From assembly GCA_965370435.1 (NCBI GenBank), contig CBDUUP010000019.1, positions 1-25,039 of the forward strand: DNA of 25,039 nucleotides. The letters are read 5' to 3'. Below are positions 1-6,962 of the stretch, piece after piece. This stretch comes from CBDUUP01 sp965370435 (GTDB taxonomy: Bacteria > Chloroflexota > Anaerolineae > Anaerolineales > UBA11579). The stretch's first letter is position 1. Each line of letters opens with the position of its first letter. The notes beneath the pieces are model-generated. The model saw nothing but the letters and a program-made list of their open reading frames with translations. It ran no database searches and was not told the origin of the DNA. The position numbers and the translations under genes were made by a program.

Positions 1-7
1 GCGGGCC

Positions 8-50
8 TTTTTTTTATTTTTTTGTTGTTTTTTTTTTTTTCGCTTTTAAA
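8..50. repeat. T-rich low-complexity tract
   Basis: Almost pure T on the plus strand, broken by a few A, G and C bases. It lies beyond the pmbA terminator and before any gene. It could be the U-tract side of a terminator for a gene left of the window (GC-rich bases sit at 1-7), but the partner arm is not in the window. Homopolymer length here may also be unreliable in the assembly. Confidence 0.6.
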
Positions 51-90
51 ATTACAATACCGTAAACCCCCCTCGACTCCAAAAACAAAC

Positions 91-125
91 AACGTAGGAG
101 CGCAGCGCTGCTGCGCCTCTACGTT
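91..125 (-). terminator. Rho-independent terminator of tldD-pmbA operon
   Basis: A 16-bp stem (91-106 against 110-125) with two adjacent mismatches and a 3-nt loop. On the minus strand it is followed by TTGTTTGTTTTT (positions 90 down to 79). It lies 26 bases after the pmbA stop, so it is well placed to end that operon. The GC-rich core GCGCAGC/GCTGCGC is the kind of palindrome often scattered between genes in these genomes, so it may be a repeated element used as a terminator. Confidence 0.75.
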
Positions 126-150
126 ACAAAATCTCGTAAATCTCTCCCCC

Positions 151-1509
151 CTACTCCCCTTTCCCGGCGATCATCATCCCGTCAATGCGGATGGTGGGCG
201 CGCCCACCGAGCCGTAAAAGGGGACGAATCGCAGGTCGCTGCCCACTGATTTGATCTGCTTGAGCAGCTTGTCCAGGGGCATAGCGATAGTTACTTCGTT
301 GACCGGGCGGGTCAGTTTGCCGTTCTCGATCCACATGCCGCTGGCGGCCACCGAATAATCCCCGCTGACCGGGTTGATGCCGCCCACGTTCATGGTGCTG
401 ATGACGTAAAGGCCCTTCTCCACGCCGCCGATGATGTCCTCGGGGGACTGGTTGCCGGGCTGGAGGTAAAAGTTGGAAGTCGAAAGGCTGGGCGCGCTGC
501 GGTGCGAGCCGCGGGAGGCGTTCCCGGTGCTTCCCACGCCGTCCTTCTTGGCAGAATAAGCGTCGTAAACCACCGCCTGGAAAGTGCCCTCGTCCAGCAG
601 CCGGGTCGCGCCGGTGGGGACGCCCTCGGCGTCAAAGGGAGCGGAAGACATCCCCCGCTTCATCCGTCCATTATCCAACAAAGTCACCTTGTCCGCGGCC
701 ACGTCCTGCCCCATCTTATCCAGCAGGAAAGTGCGCCCCCGCTGCATAGCATCGGCGGTGAGCGCCTGAGCGAGATTGGCGACCAGTTGGGAGGCCACCA
801 CCGGGTCCATCACCACCGTCGCTTCCTGGGTAGGAACCGGTGCGCCGCCCAGCAAGCTGGCAGCCTTACTCCCGGCTTCCTTTCCGATTTCCTCAGCATT
901 GAGGTCAGATAGATGGGTGGAAGCCCCCAGGCCGTAAGCGGTTGAGGTTTCCTCGCCTTCCCGGGCGATGGCGGCGATGTAAGCGACCACGAAGCTGCTC
1001 TGGTAGCTGCCCTCGAAGCCGCGTGAATTGGACAGGTATACGGCGCCTACGCCGTCAATGTAAGTGCAGCTATCGGTTTGGGCGATGCGAGGATCGCTCT
1101 CCAGGGTAGCTTTCTCCACCGCCAGGGCAAAAGCGACCTTGTCCTCCATTGGAATGTCGGCGACCGCAGGGTCGTAGATCTCCAGATCCTCTTCGGGGAT
1201 CGGTTGGGGGTCGGGCAGCGACCGGAACTCGTCCGAGTCGGCCACCTGGGCCAGTTCCACCGCGGCCCGCCAGGTCTTCTCGACGCTTTGGTCGGAGAAA
1301 TCAGAAGTATATGCGTACCCCATTTTGCCGTCCAAGATTATCCGCACACCCATCCCCTTGCTGCCGGCCCGAGAAAGTTTTTCAACCTTTCCCTGGCTTA
1401 CCTCTACCTGGCTCTCGTTGCCTTCCTCGAAATAGACTTCGGCTTCGATCTCTGGAGTTTCAGCCGTGATGGCGGCGATAATATCTTTAGCTGTTTGTAA
1501 GTAGTCCAT
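151..1509 (-). CDS. pmbA: PmbA/TldE-type metalloprotease subunit
   Basis: TldD and PmbA (TldE) form a heterodimeric cytoplasmic metalloprotease. In E. coli it degrades unfolded peptides, helps mature microcin B17 and degrades the CcdA antitoxin. This 452-residue protein has the family length and typical C-terminal blocks, including STMNVGGINPVSGDYSVAASG and a closing SVGAPTIRIDGMMIAG. It lacks the HExxxH zinc motif, as expected for the non-catalytic TldE partner. The ATG at 1509 is preceded by a GAGGAG ribosome site about 10 nt upstream and lies 16 bp after the tldD stop, so the two are co-transcribed and probably translated in balanced amounts. A hairpin terminator follows the gene. The family call is firm; the physiological substrate here is unknown. 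Confidence 0.95.
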   Translation of the reverse strand: MDYLQTAKDIIAAITAETPEIEAEVYFEEGNESQVEVSQGKVEKLSRAGSKGMGVRIILDGKMGYAYTSDFSDQSVEKTWRAAVELAQVADSDEFRSLPDPQPIPEEDLEIYDPAVADIPMEDKVAFALAVEKATLESDPRIAQTDSCTYIDGVGAVYLSNSRGFEGSYQSSFVVAYIAAIAREGEETSTAYGLGASTHLSDLNAEEIGKEAGSKAASLLGGAPVPTQEATVVMDPVVASQLVANLAQALTADAMQRGRTFLLDKMGQDVAADKVTLLDNGRMKRGMSSAPFDAEGVPTGATRLLDEGTFQAVVYDAYSAKKDGVGSTGNASRGSHRSAPSLSTSNFYLQPGNQSPEDIIGGVEKGLYVISTMNVGGINPVSGDYSVAASGMWIENGKLTRPVNEVTIAMPLDKLLKQIKSVGSDLRFVPFYGSVGAPTIRIDGMMIAGKGE

Positions 1510-1525
1510 TGTTGTAGCCTCTCCT

Positions 1526-2920
1526 CTATCCTTGATCGGTGCCGCCCACGGTCATGCTGGGCACTCGCACGGTGGGCTGTCCCACGCTGACCCGGGCTCC
1601 CTGGCCTTTTCCGCACATCCCCATCCCGGGATCCAGCATCAGGTCGTTGCCTACCATATCAATTTGCTTGAGCACTTCCGGCCCGTTCCCCACCAGGGTC
1701 GCTCCTTTGAGCGGCGCAGTGATCTTCCCGTCTTCGATCATGTACCCTTCGGTAACACTGAAGACGAAGTCACCGCGGGCGATTTCCACCTGGCCGCCGC
1801 CCAAACGCTTGACGAATAATCCCTTTTTGACCGAACGGATGATCTCCTCCGGGTCGTGGGGGCCGTTGTCAATGTAAGTGTTGGTCATACGGGGCATGGG
1901 CATGTGGCGGAAGGTCTGGCGCCGCCCGTTGCCGGTGGAGTGATGCCCCACCCGGCGGGCTTCGGTCAAGTCCCACATATATTCGGTGAGGACTCCATTC
2001 TCGATCAGCACGGTGCGCGAGGAGGGCGTGCCCTCATCATCAAAGCGGAACGAGCCGCGCCGTCCGGGTATTGTTCCGTCGTCAATGGCGGAGAGGAAAG
2101 GCGCGGCCACTTGTTTGCCCTTCAACTCGGTGTAGGCAGAGGCCTTTTTGGTGATGAAGTCGGCCTCCATAGCGTGCCCGCAGGCCTCATGGAATAATAC
2201 TCCCCCCCACCCGTTGGTGATAACTACGGGCATGTCTCCAGCAGGGGTCGGGCGGCTGTCCAGCATGAGGACCGCCGACTCGGCCACTTCGATCGCCATT
2301 TGGACCGGGTCTTTTTCATCCAAGATTTCCAGGCCTTGCTGCCCGCCGATGCCCGAACCGATCCTTTGCAGTTCCCCATTCCGCTGGGAGACCACTGCGG
2401 CGCGGAACTCGATAATATTGCGGTCGTCCTCCGCCCATACGCCGTCGGAATTGTAAATCCACACCTTGCGGCGGAAATGGACAAAATTGGCTTGCACCTG
2501 CTTGACGTGAGGGCTATAATCACGGGCCGCGGCGTCCATCTTGCGCAGCCAGTCGGCCTTATCGGCGATGGGGAGGGTGTCGTAGGGTTTTTCTACCGGG
2601 AAGTCCAGGCTGCTCGCCTGCTTGGTGAGGTCCACCGTCACCCGGGGTTCATCGGTTCCTTTTGCGGCCGATGCCGCGGCCTGGGCCGCGTCCATCAGGG
2701 ACGCTTCGCTGAGGTCGTCGGTGTAAGCGTAGGCGGCGGTATCTCCGTAAAACACCCGCACGCCCCCGCCGATGTCGTTTCCCTGGGTGGCGTTCTCCAT
2801 GCGGCCGTCATCCAGGCTCATGGAAAGCGTCTCCCGGTCTTCGAGGTAAACCTCGGCCAGATCGCCGCCGTTCTTCAAGGCGGCGTCCAGTAATTTCTTG
2901 ACAAGCGCTTCAGAGATCAT
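1526..2920 (-). CDS. tldD: TldD-type metalloprotease, catalytic subunit
   Basis: Catalytic half of the TldD/TldE protease. The 464-residue protein carries the zinc motif HEACGH at residues 244-249 within GVLFHEACGHAME, which is diagnostic of TldD. The C-terminal block with MCGKGQGARVSVGQPTVRV, rich in Gly and containing the conserved Cys, is also typical. In the E. coli complex, peptide substrates are threaded into a closed chamber and cut at this zinc site. The ATG at 2920 is supported by an AGGAGGAG ribosome site about 10 nt upstream and a TATAAT box at 2951-2956. It is the first gene of a two-gene operon with pmbA. The neighbourhood gives no dedicated RiPP substrate, so a housekeeping peptidase role is the simplest reading. 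Confidence 0.96.
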   Translation of the reverse strand: MISEALVKKLLDAALKNGGDLAEVYLEDRETLSMSLDDGRMENATQGNDIGGGVRVFYGDTAAYAYTDDLSEASLMDAAQAAASAAKGTDEPRVTVDLTKQASSLDFPVEKPYDTLPIADKADWLRKMDAAARDYSPHVKQVQANFVHFRRKVWIYNSDGVWAEDDRNIIEFRAAVVSQRNGELQRIGSGIGGQQGLEILDEKDPVQMAIEVAESAVLMLDSRPTPAGDMPVVITNGWGGVLFHEACGHAMEADFITKKASAYTELKGKQVAAPFLSAIDDGTIPGRRGSFRFDDEGTPSSRTVLIENGVLTEYMWDLTEARRVGHHSTGNGRRQTFRHMPMPRMTNTYIDNGPHDPEEIIRSVKKGLFVKRLGGGQVEIARGDFVFSVTEGYMIEDGKITAPLKGATLVGNGPEVLKQIDMVGNDLMLDPGMGMCGKGQGARVSVGQPTVRVPSMTVGGTDQG

Positions 2921-2930
2921 ATTGGTTCTG

Positions 2931-2956
2931 CTCCTCCTGATTCAGGTTGGATTATA
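2931..2956 (-). promoter_or_regulatory. -10 box and ribosome site of tldD
   Basis: On the minus strand a perfect TATAAT (2956-2951) sits about 30 nt before the tldD ATG, and AGGAGGAG lies at 2938-2931. A start of transcription near 2944 would give a leader of about 24 nt holding only the ribosome site. The matching -35 position reads CCATGA, which is weak, so the promoter call rests mainly on the -10 box and spacing. Confidence 0.5.
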
Positions 2957-3020
2957 AGACGCGGTAGAGTATATCATGGTATGGGTTGAGAGGGATGAAA
3001 GTTAGGACGGGGTTGGGAAT

Positions 3021-3040
3021 TGCGCTTTACGTATAGCGCA
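3021..3040. repeat. Near-perfect 20-bp palindrome
   Basis: TGCGCT and AGCGCA flank the palindrome TACGTA, with only one T:T mismatch on each side of the centre. It lies about 65 bp upstream of the tldD -10 box, in the 255-bp gap between tldD and the transglutaminase gene. The size and symmetry would suit an operator for a dimeric regulator, but no regulator gene is adjacent. Confidence 0.5.
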
Positions 3041-3069
3041 GAACGTTTGGAACCTCTACTCGATAAGCA

Positions 3070-3113
3070 AATGCACATATGGAAATTGAAATAAAACACT
3101 CCATATGTGCATT
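3070..3113. repeat. 14-bp perfect inverted repeat
   Basis: AATGCACATATGGA (3070-3083) is exactly mirrored by TCCATATGTGCATT (3100-3113) around a 16-nt A-rich loop. It lies about 60 bp after the stop of the minus-strand transglutaminase gene, where a terminator is expected. Neither strand has a T-run after the stem, so it is not a standard intrinsic terminator. An RNA-stabilising stem, or a small repeated element, is equally possible. Confidence 0.7.
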
Positions 3114-3175
3114 CACCGGGTGATTGACGGGTAGCGCGGATATACCCTTACTTTCAGTCCATCAATCTCCTAAGC

Positions 3176-4114
3176 CTACAGATACTTGGCATGGGAGGGA
3201 TTCCCTTCCAAAATGTCTTCAAGTTTAGGTCCACCTTGGCTTTGATAGCTCATCACGATTGGGGGGACCCGAAGCCGCATATCCTCGATATAAAGCGCTC
3301 GAATTTTAAGAAAATCTTCGTTCCGTGCCAGCGAGAGGGAGGCTGCCTGGTTGAGCAAGTTGAGATCACCTTCAGAAAGTCCGGCATCGGCTCCGGCAGT
3401 GAGTCCCCAATGATCCCATCCTGAAACTTCAACCTTGTTGAGCATAGCCATGTCTCTCACTAATTGCTCTCGGATATACCCATATCCCTTCAAATTGGAC
3501 CATCCAAAGCTATTCGGATCAGCTTCACCGTTTTGGCATAATTGCCATGCTACTCCACCAGGGAGGAACTGATCTCGGGGGACATCACAGGGATCGAAGG
3601 ATATCTCCAATACATCGCGTTGAAATTCATCCAGTTGGGCATCCAAGAATACCCAGGCGCTATCCTCCGCTTTCCAATATTCCGCTACATAATGGTCTAC
3701 GTTGAAGTTTTTATCAAAGTATGCGCCGAACCCACATCGGACCCGGGCGGGTATTCCCTGGTGTCGCAGCATCGCGGTTAGCAGAAGAGCATAATCGCGA
3801 CAGTTGCCGACGATCCGGCGATCCAATGGTCTTGGCTCAACCAATGGACGGTCATCCAATTCCAGGATCCTCTTCAATTTATCGGCCACACGCCGAATGC
3901 GGAACTCCTCGGCTCTTTCAGTTGGGATTGAATAACCATATCTATCGGCCCAGAGTTCGTGTATCACCAATCCCTGAACCACTTCACAAAGCGCGGAAAT
4001 TCCGTCAGGCAGCTCCGAGAACAAATTTGCATAGTCCGCAGGATCAGTCATAAGGCTATGGTGCGTGTAGAACTCTACGGGTGAATCAGATGTATTGTTA
4101 AGGTTGTAAAACAT
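3176..4114 (-). CDS. Transglutaminase-like domain protein
   Basis: A cytoplasmic-looking 312-residue protein with the transglutaminase-like cysteine protease fold. The triad is visible: Cys105 in IVGNCRDYALLL, His141 in NVDHYVAEYW, and Asp158 in WVFLDAQLD. It belongs to a widespread uncharacterised family in which an N-terminal FYT...MTDPxxYA segment and a downstream FDPxDVPRDQFLPGG block flank the domain, and both are present here. The conserved N-terminal segment supports the first ATG at 4114, which has a GAGG ribosome site about 6 nt upstream. There is no signal peptide. The gene stands alone, with large intergenic gaps on both sides. Proteins with this fold can cut or modify peptides or amides; no substrate can be assigned. 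Confidence 0.85.
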   Translation of the reverse strand: MFYNLNNTSDSPVEFYTHHSLMTDPADYANLFSELPDGISALCEVVQGLVIHELWADRYGYSIPTERAEEFRIRRVADKLKRILELDDRPLVEPRPLDRRIVGNCRDYALLLTAMLRHQGIPARVRCGFGAYFDKNFNVDHYVAEYWKAEDSAWVFLDAQLDEFQRDVLEISFDPCDVPRDQFLPGGVAWQLCQNGEADPNSFGWSNLKGYGYIREQLVRDMAMLNKVEVSGWDHWGLTAGADAGLSEGDLNLLNQAASLSLARNEDFLKIRALYIEDMRLRVPPIVMSYQSQGGPKLEDILEGNPSHAKYL

Positions 4115-4201
4115 TTTTGCCTCATTTGTTAGATAGTTTCGATTACAAAGTAAACCAGCTTAGTATTTGAGAGAAATTTCGGATTTCAAGTTACATCACT
4201 G

Positions 4202-4215
4202 CATCACCTCCTTTC
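4202..4215 (-). promoter_or_regulatory. Very strong Shine-Dalgarno with only a mini-ORF
   Basis: On the minus strand GAAAGGAGGTGATG gives a full anti-16S match, yet the frame it would serve is only ATG-CAG-TGA (4204-4196). The next annotated start, the transglutaminase gene at 4114, is 90 nt further on. It may be a leader mini-cistron, a decoy or regulatory ribosome-binding site, or the relic of a lost gene. Confidence 0.35.
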
Positions 4216-4225
4216 AAAACAACAA

Positions 4226-4250
4226 CCCATCCACAAAAAAATGAATGGGC
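4226..4250 (-). other. Small hairpin with A7/T7 loop
   Basis: CCCATCCA and TGAATGGG pair across a run of seven A (T on the minus strand), with one mismatch. It sits between the larger hairpin at 4270-4309 and the strong ribosome site. Together they form a compact structured stretch on the minus strand upstream of the transglutaminase gene. Confidence 0.3.
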
Positions 4251-4269
4251 TGGCTGGAACTTAAATAGA

Positions 4270-4309
4270 AAGGCCACGGAGCTTTTCTCTAAATCGCTTC
4301 CGTGGCCTT
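4270..4309 (-). terminator. 11-bp hairpin, likely minus-strand terminator
   Basis: AAGGCCACGGA (4270-4280) pairs perfectly with TCCGTGGCCTT (4299-4309) around an 18-nt loop. On the minus strand the stem is followed by TTTCTATTT, a loose U-tract, whereas the plus strand has none. It is placed to stop transcription coming from the kinase gene at 4631-5566, or to act as an attenuator ahead of the transglutaminase gene. Confidence 0.5.
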
Positions 4310-4368
4310 GAGCATTCAAGGTGGAAAAAAGATATATAAATATTGGTATCTTTCTCAACCGCTATCCT

Positions 4369-4380
4369 AACGTCTTAATG
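4369..4380. repeat. 12-bp direct repeat, copy 1
   Basis: AACGTCTTAATG. An identical copy in the same orientation lies at 5640-5651. The two copies bracket the AT-rich kinase gene and its GC-rich flank (about 1.27 kb). This could be a footprint of insertion, or chance. Confidence 0.35.
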
Positions 4381-4630
4381 GTTTGTAAAGTTCAACAATC
4401 TAGCGTTACTATATCATATGGGGGTACAAACGTCAACGACGTCACTCACGGCGGGTTATTATTCAATTTTTCGCCGTCTCTTTCCACGGGATAAACCGCT
4501 AGCGTACGGTCTGCCCAGCAGTTTCAGCTCAGAAAGCTGCCTTGCTCAGATCGTCACTCTCTTTGTCGCGCCGCTTTGCATCCGGCGTAGCCGGGTCAGG
4601 GTTCACGCTGGGTTAGTTTGCTCTTATCAA

Positions 4631-5566
4631 TCAACAGAAAACTACCCTCTTGAATTCTTCTTTTGGAATAGCGCTGGCATTTTTCGCAATGGTAACCATT
4701 GGCATATATTTTTCTGACTTATCTGCATCCGGCATATCAATATTGAACTTCCAAAAACGCCACATCGATGTCAAGATTGCAGCCCATTCTATGCATAATT
4801 GCAAACTGTCTTTTTCTATCTCTTCTAGCAACCTAACTTCTTGATACCCATCTACTAAAGCTCTCACTTTTTTGATAACAATATTTGTTCCTTCGGTGCA
4901 TATTCCTACAACCGCCATCCCCAAATCATATATCTTATATATCCGGCTCACGTCTTCAAAATCAAGGATGGCTTTGAAATTCGCATCTTCAAATAATACG
5001 TTATCGAAAAATATATCACCATGAACCAACCCAACTGGTAACTGAGACGGTAAATTCTCTATGATATAATGATATCTTTGCCCCACCCAGGCTTTATAAT
5101 TTTGATCAATTTCTTGCTCCAAAAATTTAGGATAGGTTATCTCAACATACGAATGTTTATCCGGCAAAGAATCTGGCGCCGGAATTTCATGCAATTTCGC
5201 CAATGCTATCCCCACTTGTTTTGCTTTTTCATCATCTATTTCAGGTTCTACATACCCGGTTATATATGGCTTCACCAATACCGATTTTTCGTGATATTTA
5301 GTTAGCGCTTCCCCGTTTGCCATTTTTTTCGGTCGTGGCGCTGGATATTCGTGTTTCTCCAATAGCAACAACACTTTACTCATATACGCTACCCGAATGG
5401 GTTCGATCTCGAAAACTGTGAGAATATACTTCCCATGATTTGTATTCAGCAAATAATTTGAATTCCCGGCGCCTTGTTCTATTGGTTCAAAACTGAAAAT
5501 TTGGAGTTCATACCTCCCTGCTATCTCTTGAATTTCCTTTTTTGATAGTTTCGTGTAATGTGCCAT
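4631..5566 (-). CDS. Homoserine-kinase-type phosphotransferase (APH fold)
   Basis: A 311-residue kinase of the aminoglycoside-phosphotransferase fold, closest in layout to ThrB-type II homoserine kinases. The N-terminus MAHYTKLSKKEIQ, the block QGAGNSNYLLNT...KYILTVFE, the Brenner loop HGDIFFDN (residues 182-189) and the metal-binding DFE (202-204) all fit. If it is a homoserine kinase, it makes O-phosphohomoserine for threonine synthesis. A choline or unknown small-molecule kinase is possible, because no threonine-pathway genes are near. An in-frame ATG at 5641 is open, but the family N-terminus begins at 5566, which I prefer although its ribosome site is weak. The gene is clearly more AT-rich than its neighbours and is flanked by a 12-bp direct repeat, suggesting acquisition by transfer. 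Confidence 0.75.
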   Translation of the reverse strand: MAHYTKLSKKEIQEIAGRYELQIFSFEPIEQGAGNSNYLLNTNHGKYILTVFEIEPIRVAYMSKVLLLLEKHEYPAPRPKKMANGEALTKYHEKSVLVKPYITGYVEPEIDDEKAKQVGIALAKLHEIPAPDSLPDKHSYVEITYPKFLEQEIDQNYKAWVGQRYHYIIENLPSQLPVGLVHGDIFFDNVLFEDANFKAILDFEDVSRIYKIYDLGMAVVGICTEGTNIVIKKVRALVDGYQEVRLLEEIEKDSLQLCIEWAAILTSMWRFWKFNIDMPDADKSEKYMPMVTIAKNASAIPKEEFKRVVFC

Positions 5567-5639
5567 TAATATAATTTGTAATCTGCACCCTTCAGATATT
5601 CCTTCGACATTTATTTGCAAACTAACGGGTTGATGAGCC

Positions 5640-5651
5640 AACGTCTTAATG
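5640..5651. repeat. 12-bp direct repeat, copy 2
   Basis: Second copy of AACGTCTTAATG, identical to 4369-4380 and in the same orientation, lying just upstream of the minus-strand kinase gene. Confidence 0.35.
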
Positions 5652-5765
5652 CGCTATTTCAACGAATCCCATAGTATCCGAATCAAATATGCGTCTTACT
5701 ACGGAATAGGCATCCCAGAGAACATTATCACTAAAATTCCTACGTATAATCAATACCTTCGCCAT
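5646..5765 (-). CDS. Short ORF of 39 residues, doubtful
   Basis: An open frame from ATG 5765 to TAA 5646 beginning MAKVLIIRRNFSDNVLWDAY. I do not recognise it and there is no good ribosome site. Its first codons lie inside the inverted repeat at 5749-5764. It may be a fragment of a decayed gene. Confidence 0.2.
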   Translation of the reverse strand: MAKVLIIRRNFSDNVLWDAYSVVRRIFDSDTMGFVEIAH

Positions 5766-5947
5766 TTTGAGAGTATCGTCTCACTGACTTCTAGACTGGA
5801 GATTATCACAGTCACTTGTCGTATCGAATAAATAATCTGTACGGGTTTTAGCGGACATAATATTAATTATCGCTATGGCAAATCGTCAAAATGCTACTAG
5901 AGAGGCTCATTGAGCTAAAAGGCATCGTTTTTGGCGAAGGTATTGAT
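5749..5947. repeat. 16-bp inverted repeat bounding about 200 bp
   Basis: Positions 5749-5764 (ATCAATACCTTCGCCA) are the exact reverse complement of 5932-5947. The 167 bp between them are AT-rich and non-coding. The arrangement is compatible with a tiny non-autonomous element or with two copies of a binding site. No flanking target duplication was found. Confidence 0.4.
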
Positions 5948-6110
5948 AATGTGATTCATTAGAGCTTATCCATTAAAACACCACGATAATTGATTATATC
6001 AATAATATGACTCAAAACAGAACAGTCCAGACCACTTTTTCAACAGCCTGAAAATCTATGCCACTCTCATCATTTACTTCGTAACCAAACCCCCTAATAG
6101 TATTCTACGC

Positions 6111-6962
6111 TCAACGATTTTGTATCCGCTGGCGGATGGATTGTGCGACCCACACCAGAATGAAGATCGCCGTGCAGGTCAGCACGATGGCGGCCCCGGA
6201 GGCCACCCGGATGTAAAACGAAAGATACAGCCCCACCACCCCCGAAAACGAGGCGATCACCGCGGCCAGGAACATCATCACCGGCAGGCGGCGGGTGAGG
6301 GTATAGGCGGTGGCCGCCGGAGTCACCAGCATCGCCACCATCAAGGCCACCCCCACCGTTTGCAGCGAGACCACGATCGCCACCGCGATCAACGCCAACA
6401 GCAAGGTTTCCAACCACTTGGCGGGGAGGCGCAGAGTTGTCGCCAGCACGGGATCGAAAGATAGCACCAGGAATTCCTTGTAAAATGCCAGAATGACGAC
6501 CACCACCAGGCCGCCCATGATGGCGGTCAGGATCAAGTCATCGTTGGACACCCCCAGCACGTCCCCGAACAGGAAGTGGGTCAAGTCTACGGCGTAGCTG
6601 CGCAGGCTGGAGATCATGGCAATGCCCAGGGCGAACATCCCCGCGAAGAAGATGCCGATAGCGGTATCTTCCTTGAGCTTGGCTCCTCGACTTACGGCGC
6701 CGATCCCCAGAGAGGTCAGCACCGCCGAGACCAACGCCCACCAGAATAAAGGGCCGCTTGCGCCATCCCCCACCAGATAGCCCACCGCCACGCCGGGCAG
6801 GATGGCGTGGGCCAGCGCATCCCCGAAGAAGGCCATGCCCCGCAGCACCACGTAAGCGCCCACCAGGGCGCACACGATCCCCACCATCACCGCCGCCAGC
6901 AAGCCCCGCACCATGAAGGGATAGGCCAGCGGTTCCAGCAGCAGGGCCAGCAGATCAGCCAT
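6111..6962 (-). CDS. Zinc/manganese-type ABC transporter, permease
   Basis: A 283-residue integral membrane protein of the ABC-3 (ZnuB/MntB/TroC) family, forming the channel of a high-affinity divalent-metal importer. It is nearly all hydrophobic, with about eight to nine membrane spans. It has the family blocks GAYVVLRGMAFFGDALAHAILPG near residues 36-58 and LMVAMLVTPAATAYTLTRR near residues 207-225. The ATG at 6962 overlaps the stop of the ATPase gene by 8 bp (shared ATGGCTGA), so translation is coupled. With the binding protein (8041-8928) and ATPase (6955-7803) it makes a complete importer. Zinc is favoured over manganese only from the binding-protein ligands. Confidence 0.92.
   Translation of the reverse strand: MADLLALLLEPLAYPFMVRGLLAAVMVGIVCALVGAYVVLRGMAFFGDALAHAILPGVAVGYLVGDGASGPLFWWALVSAVLTSLGIGAVSRGAKLKEDTAIGIFFAGMFALGIAMISSLRSYAVDLTHFLFGDVLGVSNDDLILTAIMGGLVVVVILAFYKEFLVLSFDPVLATTLRLPAKWLETLLLALIAVAIVVSLQTVGVALMVAMLVTPAATAYTLTRRLPVMMFLAAVIASFSGVVGLYLSFYIRVASGAAIVLTCTAIFILVWVAQSIRQRIQNR

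Larger units (their letters stand above)
4115..4630. other. 516-bp gap: structured leader and GC-rich unexplained DNA
   Basis: No convincing gene. The part near 4200-4310 holds two hairpins and an unusually strong ribosome-site sequence, annotated separately. Positions 4430-4620 are more GC-rich than either side and contain small hairpins (for example CCGGC-TAC-GCCGG on the minus strand near 4585). The pattern looks like the remains of a mobile or structured element, but I could not match it to tmRNA, RNase P RNA, a group II intron or a known riboswitch. The open frame over 4418-4717 runs antisense into the kinase gene and has no ribosome site. Confidence 0.5.
5642..6110. other. 469-bp AT-rich gap with gene fragments
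   Basis: No solid gene. It contains only short open frames on both strands, with no family match that I can recognise, and a widely spaced 16-bp inverted repeat (5749-5764 and 5932-5947). One plus-strand frame at 5891-5962 reads MLLERLIELKGIVFGE before stopping, which looks like a broken gene start (possibly a transposase remnant, unproven). No clear terminator for the metal-transporter operon ending at 6111 is visible. Confidence 0.5.

Noticed and set aside
151..2920. TldD/PmbA as maturation protease for the Cys-rich peptide
   Set aside because: The genes are 18 kb apart and the pair is a common housekeeping protease; nothing in the sequence links them.
4195..4215. CATCACCTCCTTTC resembles the 3' end of 16S rRNA
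   Set aside because: The sequence upstream of it does not match the conserved 16S 3' region, so this is a strong Shine-Dalgarno on the minus strand rather than an rRNA fragment.
4418..4717. Plus-strand frame of 99 codons
   Set aside because: No ribosome site, crosses a composition boundary and overlaps the kinase 3' end antisense. It is not recognisable as a protein.
5649..5831. Plus-strand frame of 60 codons
   Set aside because: No ribosome site and no recognisable domain, in AT-rich DNA where short open frames arise easily.
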